DNA from: Cafeteria roenbergensis
Lineage: Eukaryota > Sar > Bigyra > Bicosoecida > Cafeteriaceae
DNA length: 64,000 bases
Direction of reading: 5' to 3'
NCBI GenBank assembly: GCA_008330645.1
Contig: VLTN01000017.1
Location: forward strand, 248,001-312,000
Part shown: one piece after another, positions 1-9,449 of the stretch
How the letters are laid out: every line of letters begins with the position of its first letter
Numbering within the stretch: the stretch's first letter is position 1
The notes under the pieces: model-generated
Seen by the model: only the letters and a program-made list of their open reading frames with translations
Told to the model about the DNA's origin: nothing
Databases searched by the model: none
Made by a program: the position numbers and the translations under genes

Positions 1-1913
1 GGCGTGGCCCCAGCAGCCACACAGCGCGCAAGGACACGCTGGGCCTGTTCCTCCTGCTCAACTGCGGACGGGGCCGTGCGGCCAGCGGGGCCAGGAAGCC
101 GCGCGGCAGAGCCGTGGGCAGCGGCAAGCGTGGACGCCGATATGCCCCCCACGACGGCGCCCTCATCTGGGACCTCCGACGCAGCAGCAGCCGAGCCATC
201 GCTGCTGCTGCTGCTGCTTCCTGCGCTGCCGGCCGCCCCGGCAGCAGCTGCAGCCCCGCGGGGCCTTGCAGACAGGGGATCGGCCGACGCAGGCACCCCC
301 GCACCGGCCGCCAAAGCCCGCTGTGGCCCCGGCATGGGCGGGCGGCCCGCCGCCCTCCCTGGCTGGTGCTGCCGCTCGCCGGCCGCCGCCCCGGCAGCTG
401 CCGCCCAATCCTCGCACAGCGCCTCCTCGAGCGCTGTCCGGCAGCGCCACCCGCCCACCGGGGTGTCGGCCACAGACACGGCCCAGGGTGAGGCAGCGAC
501 CCGGGCCAGCTCTGCCCTGGCGAGAGCGTCTGTCCCGATGCTGTCCCCTGCTGAGCTGCCGCCTCTCAAGTGCCCGGATTCAGGCCGGCCGGATCTGCCC
601 GTGTCGGGGTGCTCGCGAGAGGCTTCCCGCCGCAGCACGGACACGAGCGCGGACGTTCGGCCTGACGCGGCCAAAACGTGGAGCGCGCTGAGTTCCGTCA
701 CGTGGAGAGCAGCGCAGACGATCGACGGGAGCGGCAGAGCCGGCGCCCCTGCGCGCCGGCGCAGCGAAGTCCGCCCGGGGCCAGCGGCAGAGGACGAGGC
801 CGAGGCGGGGCGCGCTGCTGCTGCTCTGAGCGACGCTGGGTCGCTCGGGTGGGGTTCCCTGACGGCCGGGCGGCGGAGGGCTGAGGGGGGCCTGCGAGGG
901 GGCTGTCGATCGACGAAGGAGGCCCGCAGGGCAGCGAGCGAGGCGGGGGAGGCTCGTTGAGGGCGCGCTGCGGGCTGGGCCGCTGCAAGAGCCGGCTGGG
1001 GCGCGGCGGGGCCAGGCGCTGCTGCTGCTCCGGGTGGTGGATTTGGTGCTGCTATTGATACTGCTGTTGCTGTTGTTGTTGCTGGCGCTGTTGTTGTTGT
1101 TGTTGCTGGCGCTGACGCTATGGGGGCGGAAGGGTTGCCAGGGGCGGGCAGGGCCGCCGAGCCGGCCGCCGCACTGCCCGCACCAGCGCGGGTTCCGCCG
1201 TCGGAGCGGGGATCGGCGGGCTCCTGGCTGGCAGCTGCAGGGTCGGCAGCGGCGGGAGGGGCAGCGGCCGCGCGTGCGGACGCCGGTCCAACGAGGCATG
1301 GCCGGGCAGTTGCGTCCGCCCCAAGCTCGAGGAGCGCGTCCACAACGGCCGCGGAGCCGTGCAGTGCAGCCCTGACGAGGGGCGTCGTGGCGGCGGCAAC
1401 ACAGGTCCAGCGGGGGTCGGGGGGAGGGTTGTCAGGCATGGCAGCCAGGGCGCCGCTGTCGGTCGAGGGGCACGCCCGAAGGTCGAGGAATGTCGCGCCG
1501 CGCCGGAGCGCGACGCGCGCGACGGGCGCAGCCGCGTTCGCCGCGCAGGCCCACGCCAAGAGCGCCTTGTCACTGGCGGGTGTCGGTCGCCCGGACGCAT
1601 GCACGACCGCCGCCACGGTGGCCCGGTCCTCGGCTTGGGCAGCGCCTGGCACGCCAAGCAGGCTGTCGAATTGCGCTGCCAAAGCGTGCGTGCACGCAGT
1701 CCTCAGGCGACGCGAACAGCGGGACAGCACAGCGAGCTCTCGGCCGTCCAGGAAGGAGCAAAGCCCCGTGACGAGGACCGCGTCCGGGAGCGCGTCAAGG
1801 CCGCAGCGGGCAGCCTCGACTGCTCGGCGCGGTTGCCGTTTCCGGGAGCGAGGTCGCCTCTGGCGCGTCTGGGACGAGCCCGAGGCCGGTTGCTTCAGCG
1901 GCCTGAGCGGCAT
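1..1913 (-). CDS. F-box and ankyrin-repeat protein, C-terminus beyond window
   Basis: The minus-strand frame is open from an ATG at 1913 to the left edge, giving at least 637 codons, and an in-frame stop lies just upstream at 1929-1931. Residues about 39-80 form an F-box (LPDAVLVTGLCSFLDGREL followed by a Cys/Arg-rich second helix). F-boxes bind Skp1 and recruit substrates to SCF ubiquitin ligases. An ankyrin repeat follows at about 177-206 (TPLVRAALHGSAAVVDALLE, then LGAD), and a second ankyrin-like segment lies near 400-425 (LSALHVLAASGRTSALVSVL). Between and after them the protein is Ala/Pro/Thr/Ser-rich and looks disordered, with a poly-Thr stretch from an imperfect triplet repeat. The expected role is a substrate receptor, with ankyrin repeats as the likely binding surface. 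The start is diverged from the protease gene at 2344. No intron is needed within the visible part. The substrate is unknown and the C-terminus is not visible. Confidence 0.8.
   Translation of the reverse strand, partial: MPLRPLKQPASGSSQTRQRRPRSRKRQPRRAVEAARCGLDALPDAVLVTGLCSFLDGRELAVLSRCSRRLRTACTHALAAQFDSLLGVPGAAQAEDRATVAAVVHASGRPTPASDKALLAWACAANAAAPVARVALRRGATFLDLRACPSTDSGALAAMPDNPPPDPRWTCVAAATTPLVRAALHGSAAVVDALLELGADATARPCLVGPASARAAAAPPAAADPAAASQEPADPRSDGGTRAGAGSAAAGSAALPAPGNPSAPIASAPATTTTTAPATTTATAVSIAAPNPPPGAAAAPGPAAPQPALAAAQPAARPQRASPASLAALRASFVDRQPPRRPPSALRRPAVREPHPSDPASLRAAAARPASASSSAAGPGRTSLRRRAGAPALPLPSIVCAALHVTELSALHVLAASGRTSALVSVLRREASREHPDTGRSGRPESGHLRGGSSAGDSIGTDALARAELARVAASPWAVSVADTPVGGWRCRTALEEALCEDWAAAAGAAAGERQHQPGRAAGRPPMPGPQRALAAGAGVPASADPLSARPRGAAAAAGAAGSAGSSSSSSDGSAAAASEVPDEGAVVGGISASTLAAAHGSAARLPGPAGRTAPSAVEQEEQAQRVLARCVAAGAT
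1049..1121. repeat. imperfect GTT/GCT triplet tract inside the F-box gene
   Basis: On the plus strand this is a run of gctgttgttgttgctggcgc-like units, with a block of about 24 bp present roughly twice. On the coding (minus) strand it reads as ACA/GCA codons and gives a Thr/Ala-rich low-complexity segment in the F-box/ankyrin protein. The frame is kept throughout. Confidence 0.7.
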
Positions 1914-2343
1914 TTTCCGGCTGCGCAGCTAGATCAGGCCCCGCGCCCGCCGCCCCTGCGCCAGGGCGACGGCGCGCGCACGCGCACGTTGGCGGCGGTG
2001 TCGCGCTCGCAACGGGACCGAACTCTGCTCTGCCAGCTGGTCGAGGCGCCGAATGTTTGCCGCTGCGAAAGTATGCAGCCGGGTTCCATGGAAAGCCGCT
2101 CCTTGCCTCGCGGCCCGGCCGTACAGCGCGCACACGGCACAGCTCGCCGCGCCCGGGACATCGTTCTCTGGCCGCAGCGCGCAGGAGCGACCAGCGCCCC
2201 GAGACACGCGTCCCTTGCGCTCGGCACAGGGACATCGCCTCCGCCACAGGCGCCACCTCACCCGCTCCCAGCCGCGCCTGCGGAGCTGACCCGACGAGGC
2301 CCGGCCTCCACACGGCCCCGCGCCCACACCCACCGACTCGAGA
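1914..2343. promoter_or_regulatory. divergent intergenic region, F-box gene / i-AAA protease
   Basis: About 430 bp separate the divergent starts at 1913 (minus) and 2344 (plus), so the segment must hold both promoters and 5' leaders. It is GC-rich. I see no TATA-like element or clear repeat. Open frames here are antisense extensions without family features. Confidence 0.4.
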
Positions 2344-5300
2344 ATGCTTCGCCGAGCTTTTGCACCTGCGAGCCGCGCTGCCTCGGAGGCCGCAGCAGCG
2401 CGCGAAGCGTTGGTCGCCTCGGCTGCCCGCTCGCAGCGCGGCTCGGGAGCCCGGCTCGCCGCCGTCCCTTCGCGCTCCGTCTCGGCCGCCTCGCGTGGCG
2501 GTGCGAATGCTCGCGTGTGGCCTGCCTCAATGGCGGCTCGCGCGCGCCTGGCGGCCCTGGCGCACCCGGGCGCGCTCTCCACAGCTCGCGCTGAGCAAGT
2601 GGCCGCGCAAATGCGCGCTTCGGCGGCGATGCTGTCCACCATGTCGGGCCTCTCGTCGCCCCAAAATGACCCCGCCCTGACGGCCGTGGCGGCCCAGGCG
2701 TATTCCGCCGCCTTGGCACGCCCTGCAAGCGCCGACGCGCAGCTGACCTACCTCTCGATGCTCTACCGGCTCAACCGGAACTCAGAGCTCCTCGAGCACG
2801 TCCGCTCGGGCCGCTTTGTCTCCAACAGCCAGATCAGGAACCTCGCGGACGCAGCGGCGGCCAAGGTCACCCGCGAAGCCGCCGGCACCGACGCGCGGCC
2901 GGCCTCGGCGGACGCCGGCTCCGCCTCAGTGCCCCCGCCCCCCATGGGATTCGCCGGCGGCTTCCCCTCCGGCGCCAACGGCTACCCTCCGTACCCAGGG
3001 GGCGCGCCGGGAGGCTATCCCCCGCACCCCGGCTACCCGGCGTACCCGCCCCAGGCCCCCGGGTACGGGTACCCCCCCCCTCCTCCTCCGGCCGGGTACG
3101 GCTACCCCCAGCAGCCCCAGGGCGGGCACGGCTACCCTCAGCACGGCGGGGGAGGCGGAGGCGGAGGCAGCGGCGGAGGCTTTGGCGATGGCGGCGGGGA
3201 CGGCGGCAGCCACGGCTCTGGCAGCGGAGGCGGCGGCGCTGGCGACAGTCGCGGCTCCTTCCCCCACGGCATGGGGACCGACGCGAACCCCCTGAAGGTG
3301 CAGGCTATCGCCCGGTTCGGAGTGCCCGAGGCTATGCGCATGCTCTTCGGCGGGCTCGTCTGGGTGCTGGGCGTTGGCGCCATCCTCTTCGCAATGCAGA
3401 GCGCCACTGGCGGCGGCATGCCCAGAGGCGGCGGCGGCGGCATCGGCGACATGCTCAGAGGCGACAGCGGCGCCGTGGCGGACATCCCCGAGACCCGCTT
3501 CGAGGACGTGGTGGGCGTCGACGAGGCCAAGGAGGAGCTCAAGGTGAGAGCCGCGCCCCGCAGCGCCCAGGGCACTCCGCCGTGCCCCGCAGCGCCCCTG
3601 CCTTCGCCGCCGCGCTGCGGCCCCGCCCACGCTGGTACATGCCCTCCCGACCTGCCCTAGCTCCAAGCTCGCTGCTGCCGGGCTTGCCAGAGCGGCCGCG
3701 CCTGCTGGTGCGGCGCCCCCGCCGCCGTCCGGGCCAGCCCTTCGCAAACTCGCCTCTCCCTCTCGCGCCCTTCGCCCCCCCCGCCCCCGCCCCCGCAGGA
3801 CGTGGTCGAGTACCTGAGCAACCCAGGCAAGTTTGCCAACATTGGCGCGCACATCCCCAAGGGCGTCCTCCTCTCCGGACCCCCGGGGACGGGAAAGACT
3901 CTCCTCGCTCGCGCGGTGGCTGGCGAGGCCAAGGTCAAGTTCTTCGCGAGGTCGGCGTCCGAGTTTGAGGAGATGCTGGTGGGCCTCGGCGCCCGTCGCG
4001 TGCGCGAGATGTTTGAGGCTGCAAAGAAGGAGGCGCCGGCCATCATCTTCATCGACGAGATCGACGCCATGGGGGCCAAGCGCGGCCGCGTATCGATGGG
4101 CTCCGGCTCCGAACGCCAGACCCTCAACCAGCTCCTGGCATGCATGGACGGCTTTTCCAAGACGGACAACGTCATCGTCATTGCGGCCACCAACAACCCG
4201 GAGATCCTCGACTCGGCTCTGGTCCGCCCAGGCCGCTTCGACTCCCGCGTGGACGTGCCGCTGCCTGACATCCGCGGTCGCCGGGAGATCATCCAGCTCT
4301 ACCTCGACAAGGTGCCCTGCGCCGAGGGCATCGACGCGGCCCTCCTCGCAGCCGCCACCCCGGGCATGAGTGGCGCAGCCATCGCCACCATGATCAACTC
4401 CGCCGCCATCCAGGCGGCCAAGGCCGGCAGGTCAGTGGTCACCTCCGAGGACCTGGAAGAGGCCCGCGACAAGACTTGGATGGGCCCCGCTCTCCGCAGC
4501 CGCCGCCGCACGCTGCAGGAGATGGAGCTCACCGCCTACCACGAGGGCGGCCACACGCTGGCCGGCATCCTCACGGCCGCTGCGCAGGAGCTCCACAAGG
4601 TGACCATCCTTCCGCGCGGGCCGGCCGGGGGCGTGACCTTCTTCCTCGACGACGACAACCCCATGACCACGCGCAAGCAGCTCCTCGCCCGCCTGGACGT
4701 GGCGATGGGCGGCCGGGTGGCGGAGGAGCTCATCTACGGCCACGACGGCGTCACCACAGGCGCCTCCTCAGACATGTCCCAGGCATCCCGCATTGCTCGC
4801 GCATACGTTCGGCGCTTCTCGATGGGCGCTCACGGGATCGCCACCTACTCCAACGACGACGACAACATCTCCGAGGCGATGCGCGAGCGCATCGACGCCG
4901 AGGTGGAGGAGCTGCTGGCCCAGTCGTACGCCCGCGTGACCCAGCTCATGACCGAGAACAAGGACAAGCTCGAGCGCCTGGCCAAGGCTCTCCTCGAGCA
5001 CGAGACCCTCACCGCTGACGAGTGCCGCCTCGTCGCCATCGAGGGCAAGACCCTGCCCGCGCCGGAAGAGCTCATCAAGGCCCGAATGGCAGCCGCGCGC
5101 CGCCGTGCGGAGGAGCGCGCCTCTCAGGCAAAGCTCGAGGATGCCGAGGTGCTGGCGGTGCGGAAGGGGCGCTCCCCCCCGGGAGGGTCCGGCGCCGCGG
5201 ATGGCGGCGGCAAGTCCGGCATCTGGGGCATGGTCTTTGGCGGCGGCGCTGCCAAGGAAGGCGACAAGAGCGCGGCGGCGGAGGCCGCGCCCGCTGCCAA

Positions 5301-5424
5301 GCCGGCCGCCGCTCCCGGGCAGGCGCGCAAGGCTGAGCCGGCAAAGCCCAAGGACGACAAGGAACGCGAGTCCGAGCCGGCCAGCGACGAGGCCCCAAAG
5401 AAGCCCAAGAGCCGCTGGGTGTGA
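2344..5424 (+). CDS. YME1: mitochondrial i-AAA protease (YME1/FtsH family)
   Basis: Exons are 2344-3543 and 3799-5424. The 255-bp intron starts GTGAGA, ends CCCCGCAG and is phase 0. The product is about 941 residues. The N-terminus (MLRRAFAPASRAASEA) is Arg-rich and almost free of acidic residues, as in a mitochondrial presequence. Residues about 110-185 resemble the small helical N-domain of YME1 proteins. A Gly/Tyr/Pro-rich linker follows, then one membrane segment at about 332-353, which points to the inner-membrane, intermembrane-space-facing i-AAA type rather than m-AAA. The AAA module has Walker A GPPGTGKT (427-434), Walker B IIFIDEID (482-489) and arginine-finger RPGRFD. The M41 zinc site is HEGGH (648-652; usually HEAGH), with the third ligand expected in SSDMSQA near residue 724. 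Members degrade misfolded inner-membrane proteins. The last ~120 residues are a charged, Ala/Gly-rich extension ending KPKSRWV. Confidence 0.95.
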
Positions 5425-5995
5425 AAGCCGAGGCCCCAGGCACTGCAGACGGCCTTTTCCCGCGCCCTCCGGTGGCAGGCGGGCGGGCGGGCGGGGATAA
5501 GGCTGCGCTTCGGGGGCGTGTTGGTGTCGAGTGCGGCTTGCCTGTCGGGGGCCGCCCAGTGTGCACGCGCGCTTCCGGCCCTCGCATCGCCCCATGCTGA
5601 AGGCGGCGCCGCGCTTTGCGTGGGCGGGCAAGCGCTGCTATCCTGGGCAGCTGCTCGTGGGACTGCGCTGCAGCGAGTGACAGGGCGCCGCATTCCAAGT
5701 GCACGACTTTTGCCACAGCTGCCGCACACGCGAGGGCCTGCTTCGCCGCGCACGGGAGAGCCCGGCGTGTGATGCAGCAGTGCGGGGCGTGTCTGCGCGC
5801 GCGCGGCGCTCCGTGGGGTGGCGGAACAGGGTGGGGGGCGCGGGCGGCGCTTCGCGCGAGAGGCCGGTCGCGTGGTCGCCGGGGTGCTCCGCCAAGCCGT
5901 GACCGTCCAGGAGTGACGATCGCTTGACCAGCGTCGGAATCGGAGCCTCGTTGCGGAACGGGTGACTGCACCCTTTCGCCCTTCCCGAAGCAAGG
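5425..5995. other. intergenic region, nothing recognised
   Basis: This 571-bp gap lies between the protease stop and the next plus-strand start. It must hold the protease 3' UTR and the promoter of the next gene. Open frames on both strands continue from neighbouring shadows and show no family features. No repeat or structured RNA is evident. Confidence 0.5.
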
Positions 5996-7635
5996 ATGGC
6001 GGACTCCAGGCCCCGCGCCTCGCAGGCCAGCTCCGGTGACTCGGAAGTCCCCTGGGGCTGGATTCTCGCCGGAGTCGGCGTCGGAGTGGCAGCCCTGGGC
6101 GCCTACGCGCTCATGAACAGCGAGGTGAGCCTGTTGCCGCGTCGGCCACCTGCGCCGGCACCGGGCGCGCGCGGAAACCCCTCTGCGCGCGGGCGCCCTC
6201 ACGGACCGGCCATCGCTCGGTGCCGTGGGCGCACGCGCGGAGGGGGGCAGAGAGCCGCCGCCGGCCGCTAGGCACGGCTTGCGCTTGCGGGCGGAGCCTT
6301 CTTCGATGGCCGCTCTGCGCGCAGAAGCGAACCAGCTTGCCGCGCCCGCCAAGCGTGCGCGCCCCCCCCCCTCCCCCTCCCCCGCGCCCGCTTACCCCGC
6401 GACGAGTCCCTGAGCATCTGGCGCCTCTTTTCTCGCAGTCCCCGAAGAAGGAGGCTCCGGCCGCCAAGCCCAAGGCCGCCAAGGCCGCCAAGGCCGCCAA
6501 GGCTGCCGCCGCTGTTGACGGGGCTGACGCTGCGGACCCCACCCCCGTGGCCGAGCCCGCCCCGGCCGCCTCCACCGAGGAGACGGTGGGTGCCTCTGCG
6601 GACTCGTCTGCGGTGGTCCCCATCCCTGTCGAGGATGACGTTGTCATCGAGGCTGGCGACGCTGTGGTCGAGTACGACGCCGACGGCGCCGTGACCAAGG
6701 ACTCGCTTGTGATGCTGCTGCGCCACTTGACCGAGAAGGTGCAGGAGCGCCGCGTGGCTCTCAAGGCGGCCGTCGAGTCCGGCGAGATGCCGGAGAGCGA
6801 GTTCGAGCGCGGCCTCGGCCAGGCGATCCCTGAGATCGAAAACGCCGTCAACGAGCGCGTGAGTTTGCGTGCTGGGTGGCCCGGGCTCGGCCGCCTCGCG
6901 CTGCCGCGCCCGCTGCCGGTCGGGCCGTGTCGCAGCGCAGGCTCGGTCGTGCGTGGAGCGCACCGGGTGATGAAGGAAGGGGCGGAGGAGGCAACTAGCG
7001 AGTTGCCGCGGCTGCAAGTGCAGGCTCCACTCCTTTCCTGACGCGTACCGCGCCGCCCTCGTCTCGCCGCCGTGTTCCCGCAGTTCGCCGTCGACGCCGA
7101 GTCTGTGTTCAAGGCGCAGACCAAGTACCAGGAGGACCCGGCCGTGGTGGAGGTGTCTCGCGAGCTTCGCAACGCCGCCCTCCCGGACTTCGCCGCCAAG
7201 GCCATGGGCGAGATGGAGGACATGATCGGCGGCCAGGGCAGCGTGCCCGAGGGCATGACCGCTGCTCGCGTGGCCGAGATGACCACCGAGAACGCCACCG
7301 CCACCATCGCCAAGATGAAGGAGCTCGTTGCCGAGGTGCGCGCCGACGGCCTCACCGGCCAGGAGGCCCTCCAGGCCTTCCAGACCCGCTTCATCGAGCG
7401 CGCCAAGCGCTTCACCATGGAGACCTTCGAGAGCATCGGCGTGTCCCCGGACGACTACGCCGCCTGCATGATGAAGTTCGTTGAGTCCTCCGAGGTGCAG
7501 ATGGCCCAGGCCCACACCCAGCAGCGCCTCATGCTCTGCCAGCAGCTCAACATGATGGAGCTGTCCTCCGGCATGTCCCGCGAAGACGCCATCTCCTCGC
7601 TGGGCATCCCCGCCGAGATCGCGGAGTCCCTCTGA
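5996..7635 (+). CDS. membrane-anchored helical protein of unrecognised family (paralog of 9450-10689)
   Basis: Three exons, 5996-6124, 6439-6858 and 7084-7635, joined by phase-0 introns (donors GTGAGC and GTGAGT, acceptors TCTCGCAG and TTCCCGCAG), give about 366 residues. Residues about 20-40 (WGWILAGVGVGVAALGAYAL) form one hydrophobic segment, so the protein is probably N-terminally anchored. A Lys/Ala-rich linker with repeated AAK units follows, then an acidic stretch. The rest is predicted helical and soluble: a coiled-coil-like part before the second intron and a Met-rich domain after it. The domain contains FESIGVSPDDYAACMMKF and ends in a short motif, SREDAISSLGIP. Both motifs recur in the gene at 9450-10689, at matching positions and after a matching phase-0 intron, so the two are paralogs. 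I recognise no known family and cannot assign a function. The compartment is unknown. Confidence 0.88.
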
Positions 7636-8059
7636 GCGCCGGCAGTCCGTGGCTCGGTCCGCCCCTCGCGCGGGTGGGGAGCGCCAGGCGGTGGCCTTGG
7701 CGCGATGCGCCTGCTACGCGACCCTTCGTGGAGCAGGAGCGGTGCGCGTCCCGACCCCACCGCCCACTCTGTGCGGGCAGCCCCAGATAAAACCCTCTCC
7801 GCCCCGAGCCCCCTTCTCTGCTGCTCACGCCGGCCGGCCCTCCCCCGCTCCGCATAGGGCGGTCAGCGCAGCAGCAGCAGCAGCAGGACCGCCGTGTGGC
7901 TGGAGCGACTAACCGCATGCGCGACGCTTGCGTGTTGGGTTGGCAGTGTGACCCTTCAAATCAGTGCGCAACCCTCTGCTCTCGTGCTTGCGCGCCAGCT
8001 GCTGCCCGCAACTCGCACAGGCACTCGCGGCAGATACGCAGCTGACACGCTCCCCATGG
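7636..8059. other. convergent intergenic region with a short CAG run
   Basis: This 424-bp gap lies between the stop of the plus-strand gene at 7635 and the stop of the minus-strand ankyrin gene at 8060, so it holds two 3' UTRs. It includes a short CAG run at about 7868-7886 and an ATAAAA at 7786. I see nothing else of note. Confidence 0.5.
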
Positions 8060-9308
8060 TCACTGCCGCCACAGGACGAGAGTACGGCGACGATGCCACC
8101 TCTGAAGGCACTCCGCCTCCTCGTCCAGCACCGAGCGACAGGCCTCGTGCTGAACAAAATCTTTGACCCCACGCCCCTGCGCATCGACCGTGGGCGGGAC
8201 GCACGCATCTCGGGCCGACGAGACCAACTGGCGCTCGTGGGGTCGCTGAGCGTCGAGCCCCGGCGCAAGGCGCCGCCCCCTTGAGCCCCTGGGGCACGCA
8301 AGCAAAGGAGACACGGCCCATGCAGCCGACGGAGCTGACAAACCTTGACCCTCGCGTCGATGTTCGCGCCGCGACGCAGAAACAGTCGCACGACGTCCAC
8401 CTTGCCGCTCTTGACGGCTGTCACGAGTGGCGTTTTGCCCGTCTGCGGTGCATCAAGCAAAACCCGCCACGCCCTACTTCCAACCAGGCCACACCGGTTG
8501 CGCAAGCATTGACGCGTTGTCGCCACCAGCAAGTCGGGCGCGATCGCCAGCAGGGGCAGCAGCCGAGTCGGCGGCAGCCTGGCCGCTGGCACGGTGCCGA
8601 GGACCAGTGCGCCTGCGTGCGCGCTCAGCAGGCCAGCCCCCGACTGTGCAGCCCGTCCAGCGATGATGTTGCGCTGGCAAGCTCACATTGTCCATTGCCT
8701 CCAAATCGGCGCCCCGGTCCAGCAGGCAGGCCGCCACGTCAGGCCGGCCGCTCACCGCCGCATGCGACAAGGCCGTTCGACCACTCTGCGCCAGCACGCG
8801 AGCGTAAACCACCTGTCAGCGCCGCAGCCCCGTGCAGTTTCGCTGGAAGGCAGCAGTACGCCGCCTGGCGATGAGTCGCTGCCAGGATGCCGAGCCGAGT
8901 GCGCCTGAAAGCTGCACACAGCTCCGCGAGCGCACACGCGCACTTCCAGCGCGACCATGGGCTGGGCTGACACCGTCCTTGACCTCTGTATCGGCGCCGT
9001 TGTCCAGCAGCAGCTTGAGCATTGACAGCTCGCGGTTCCAAACCACCCAGATGAGCGCTGTCCCGTGGCCCTGCGCAGGCTCGGCCGGGGCAGCGATGAC
9101 GAGATCGCCCCGTTGGGGCAAGCACCCCGGGCCATGCCCTGCCGGCGTTCCATGCCGTGGCCGCCCTTCTGTGCGCTCGCACATCGCCTTGCCAATTGAT
9201 GTCCGCGCCCTCTCGGAGCAGCCGCATCAGCCTCTCGGGCTCCGTCCGATGTGCAGCCCGTCGCAAGAGTTGGCCTAGTCGGTCCGGGCTCATGCCAGCG
9301 GGATTCAT
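8060..9308 (-). CDS. small ankyrin-repeat protein, one repeat per exon
   Basis: Five exons on the minus strand, 9308-9183, 9070-8972, 8785-8687, 8442-8344 and 8176-8060, are all joined in phase 0. Exons 2, 3 and 4 are each exactly 99 bp, and each encodes one 33-residue ankyrin unit: GTALIWVVWNRELSMLKLLL, GRTALSHAAVSGRPDVAACL and GKTPLVTAVKSGKVDVVRLF. Each ends in a GAD- or GAN-type loop. Exon 1 supplies the N-cap repeat (RLGQLLRRAAHRTEPERLMR), and exon 5 a charged C-terminal cap ending in Arg/Trp-rich sequence. The total is about 179 residues with no other domain, so it is probably a protein-binding adaptor. Splice sites are GT-AG. Donor 2 (GTCAGC) is the weakest and was chosen because it keeps repeat length and phase. 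The start is 141 bp from the divergent gene at 9450. Confidence 0.85.
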
Positions 9309-9449
9309 GCCGCCGGCTGGCGCCTGCGCGTCCCCGCCGCAGCAATGTTTGCTGGTGTTGTTGCCGTGCGGTCCGAGCCGCAGGCAACCGCGGATGTTTG
9401 CCAGCAACTCGAACATTCGTCCAGCGCTGCACTCGGCGACCGCGCTGCC
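9309..9449. promoter_or_regulatory. short bidirectional promoter region
   Basis: Only 141 bp separate the ankyrin gene start (9308, minus) from the chosen start of the paralog gene (9450, plus). If the plus gene starts at the earlier in-frame ATG at 9345, the gap shrinks to 36 bp, which is one reason for preferring 9450. No core promoter motif stands out. Confidence 0.4.

Noticed and set aside
580-1299. Minus-strand frame of 239 residues and the plus-strand frame 4-960.
   Set aside because: The F-box/ankyrin frame over the same bases has recognisable domains and runs on without stops; these two do not.
7868-7886. Short CAG run as a possible expandable repeat.
   Set aside because: Only about six units, in a 3' intergenic region.
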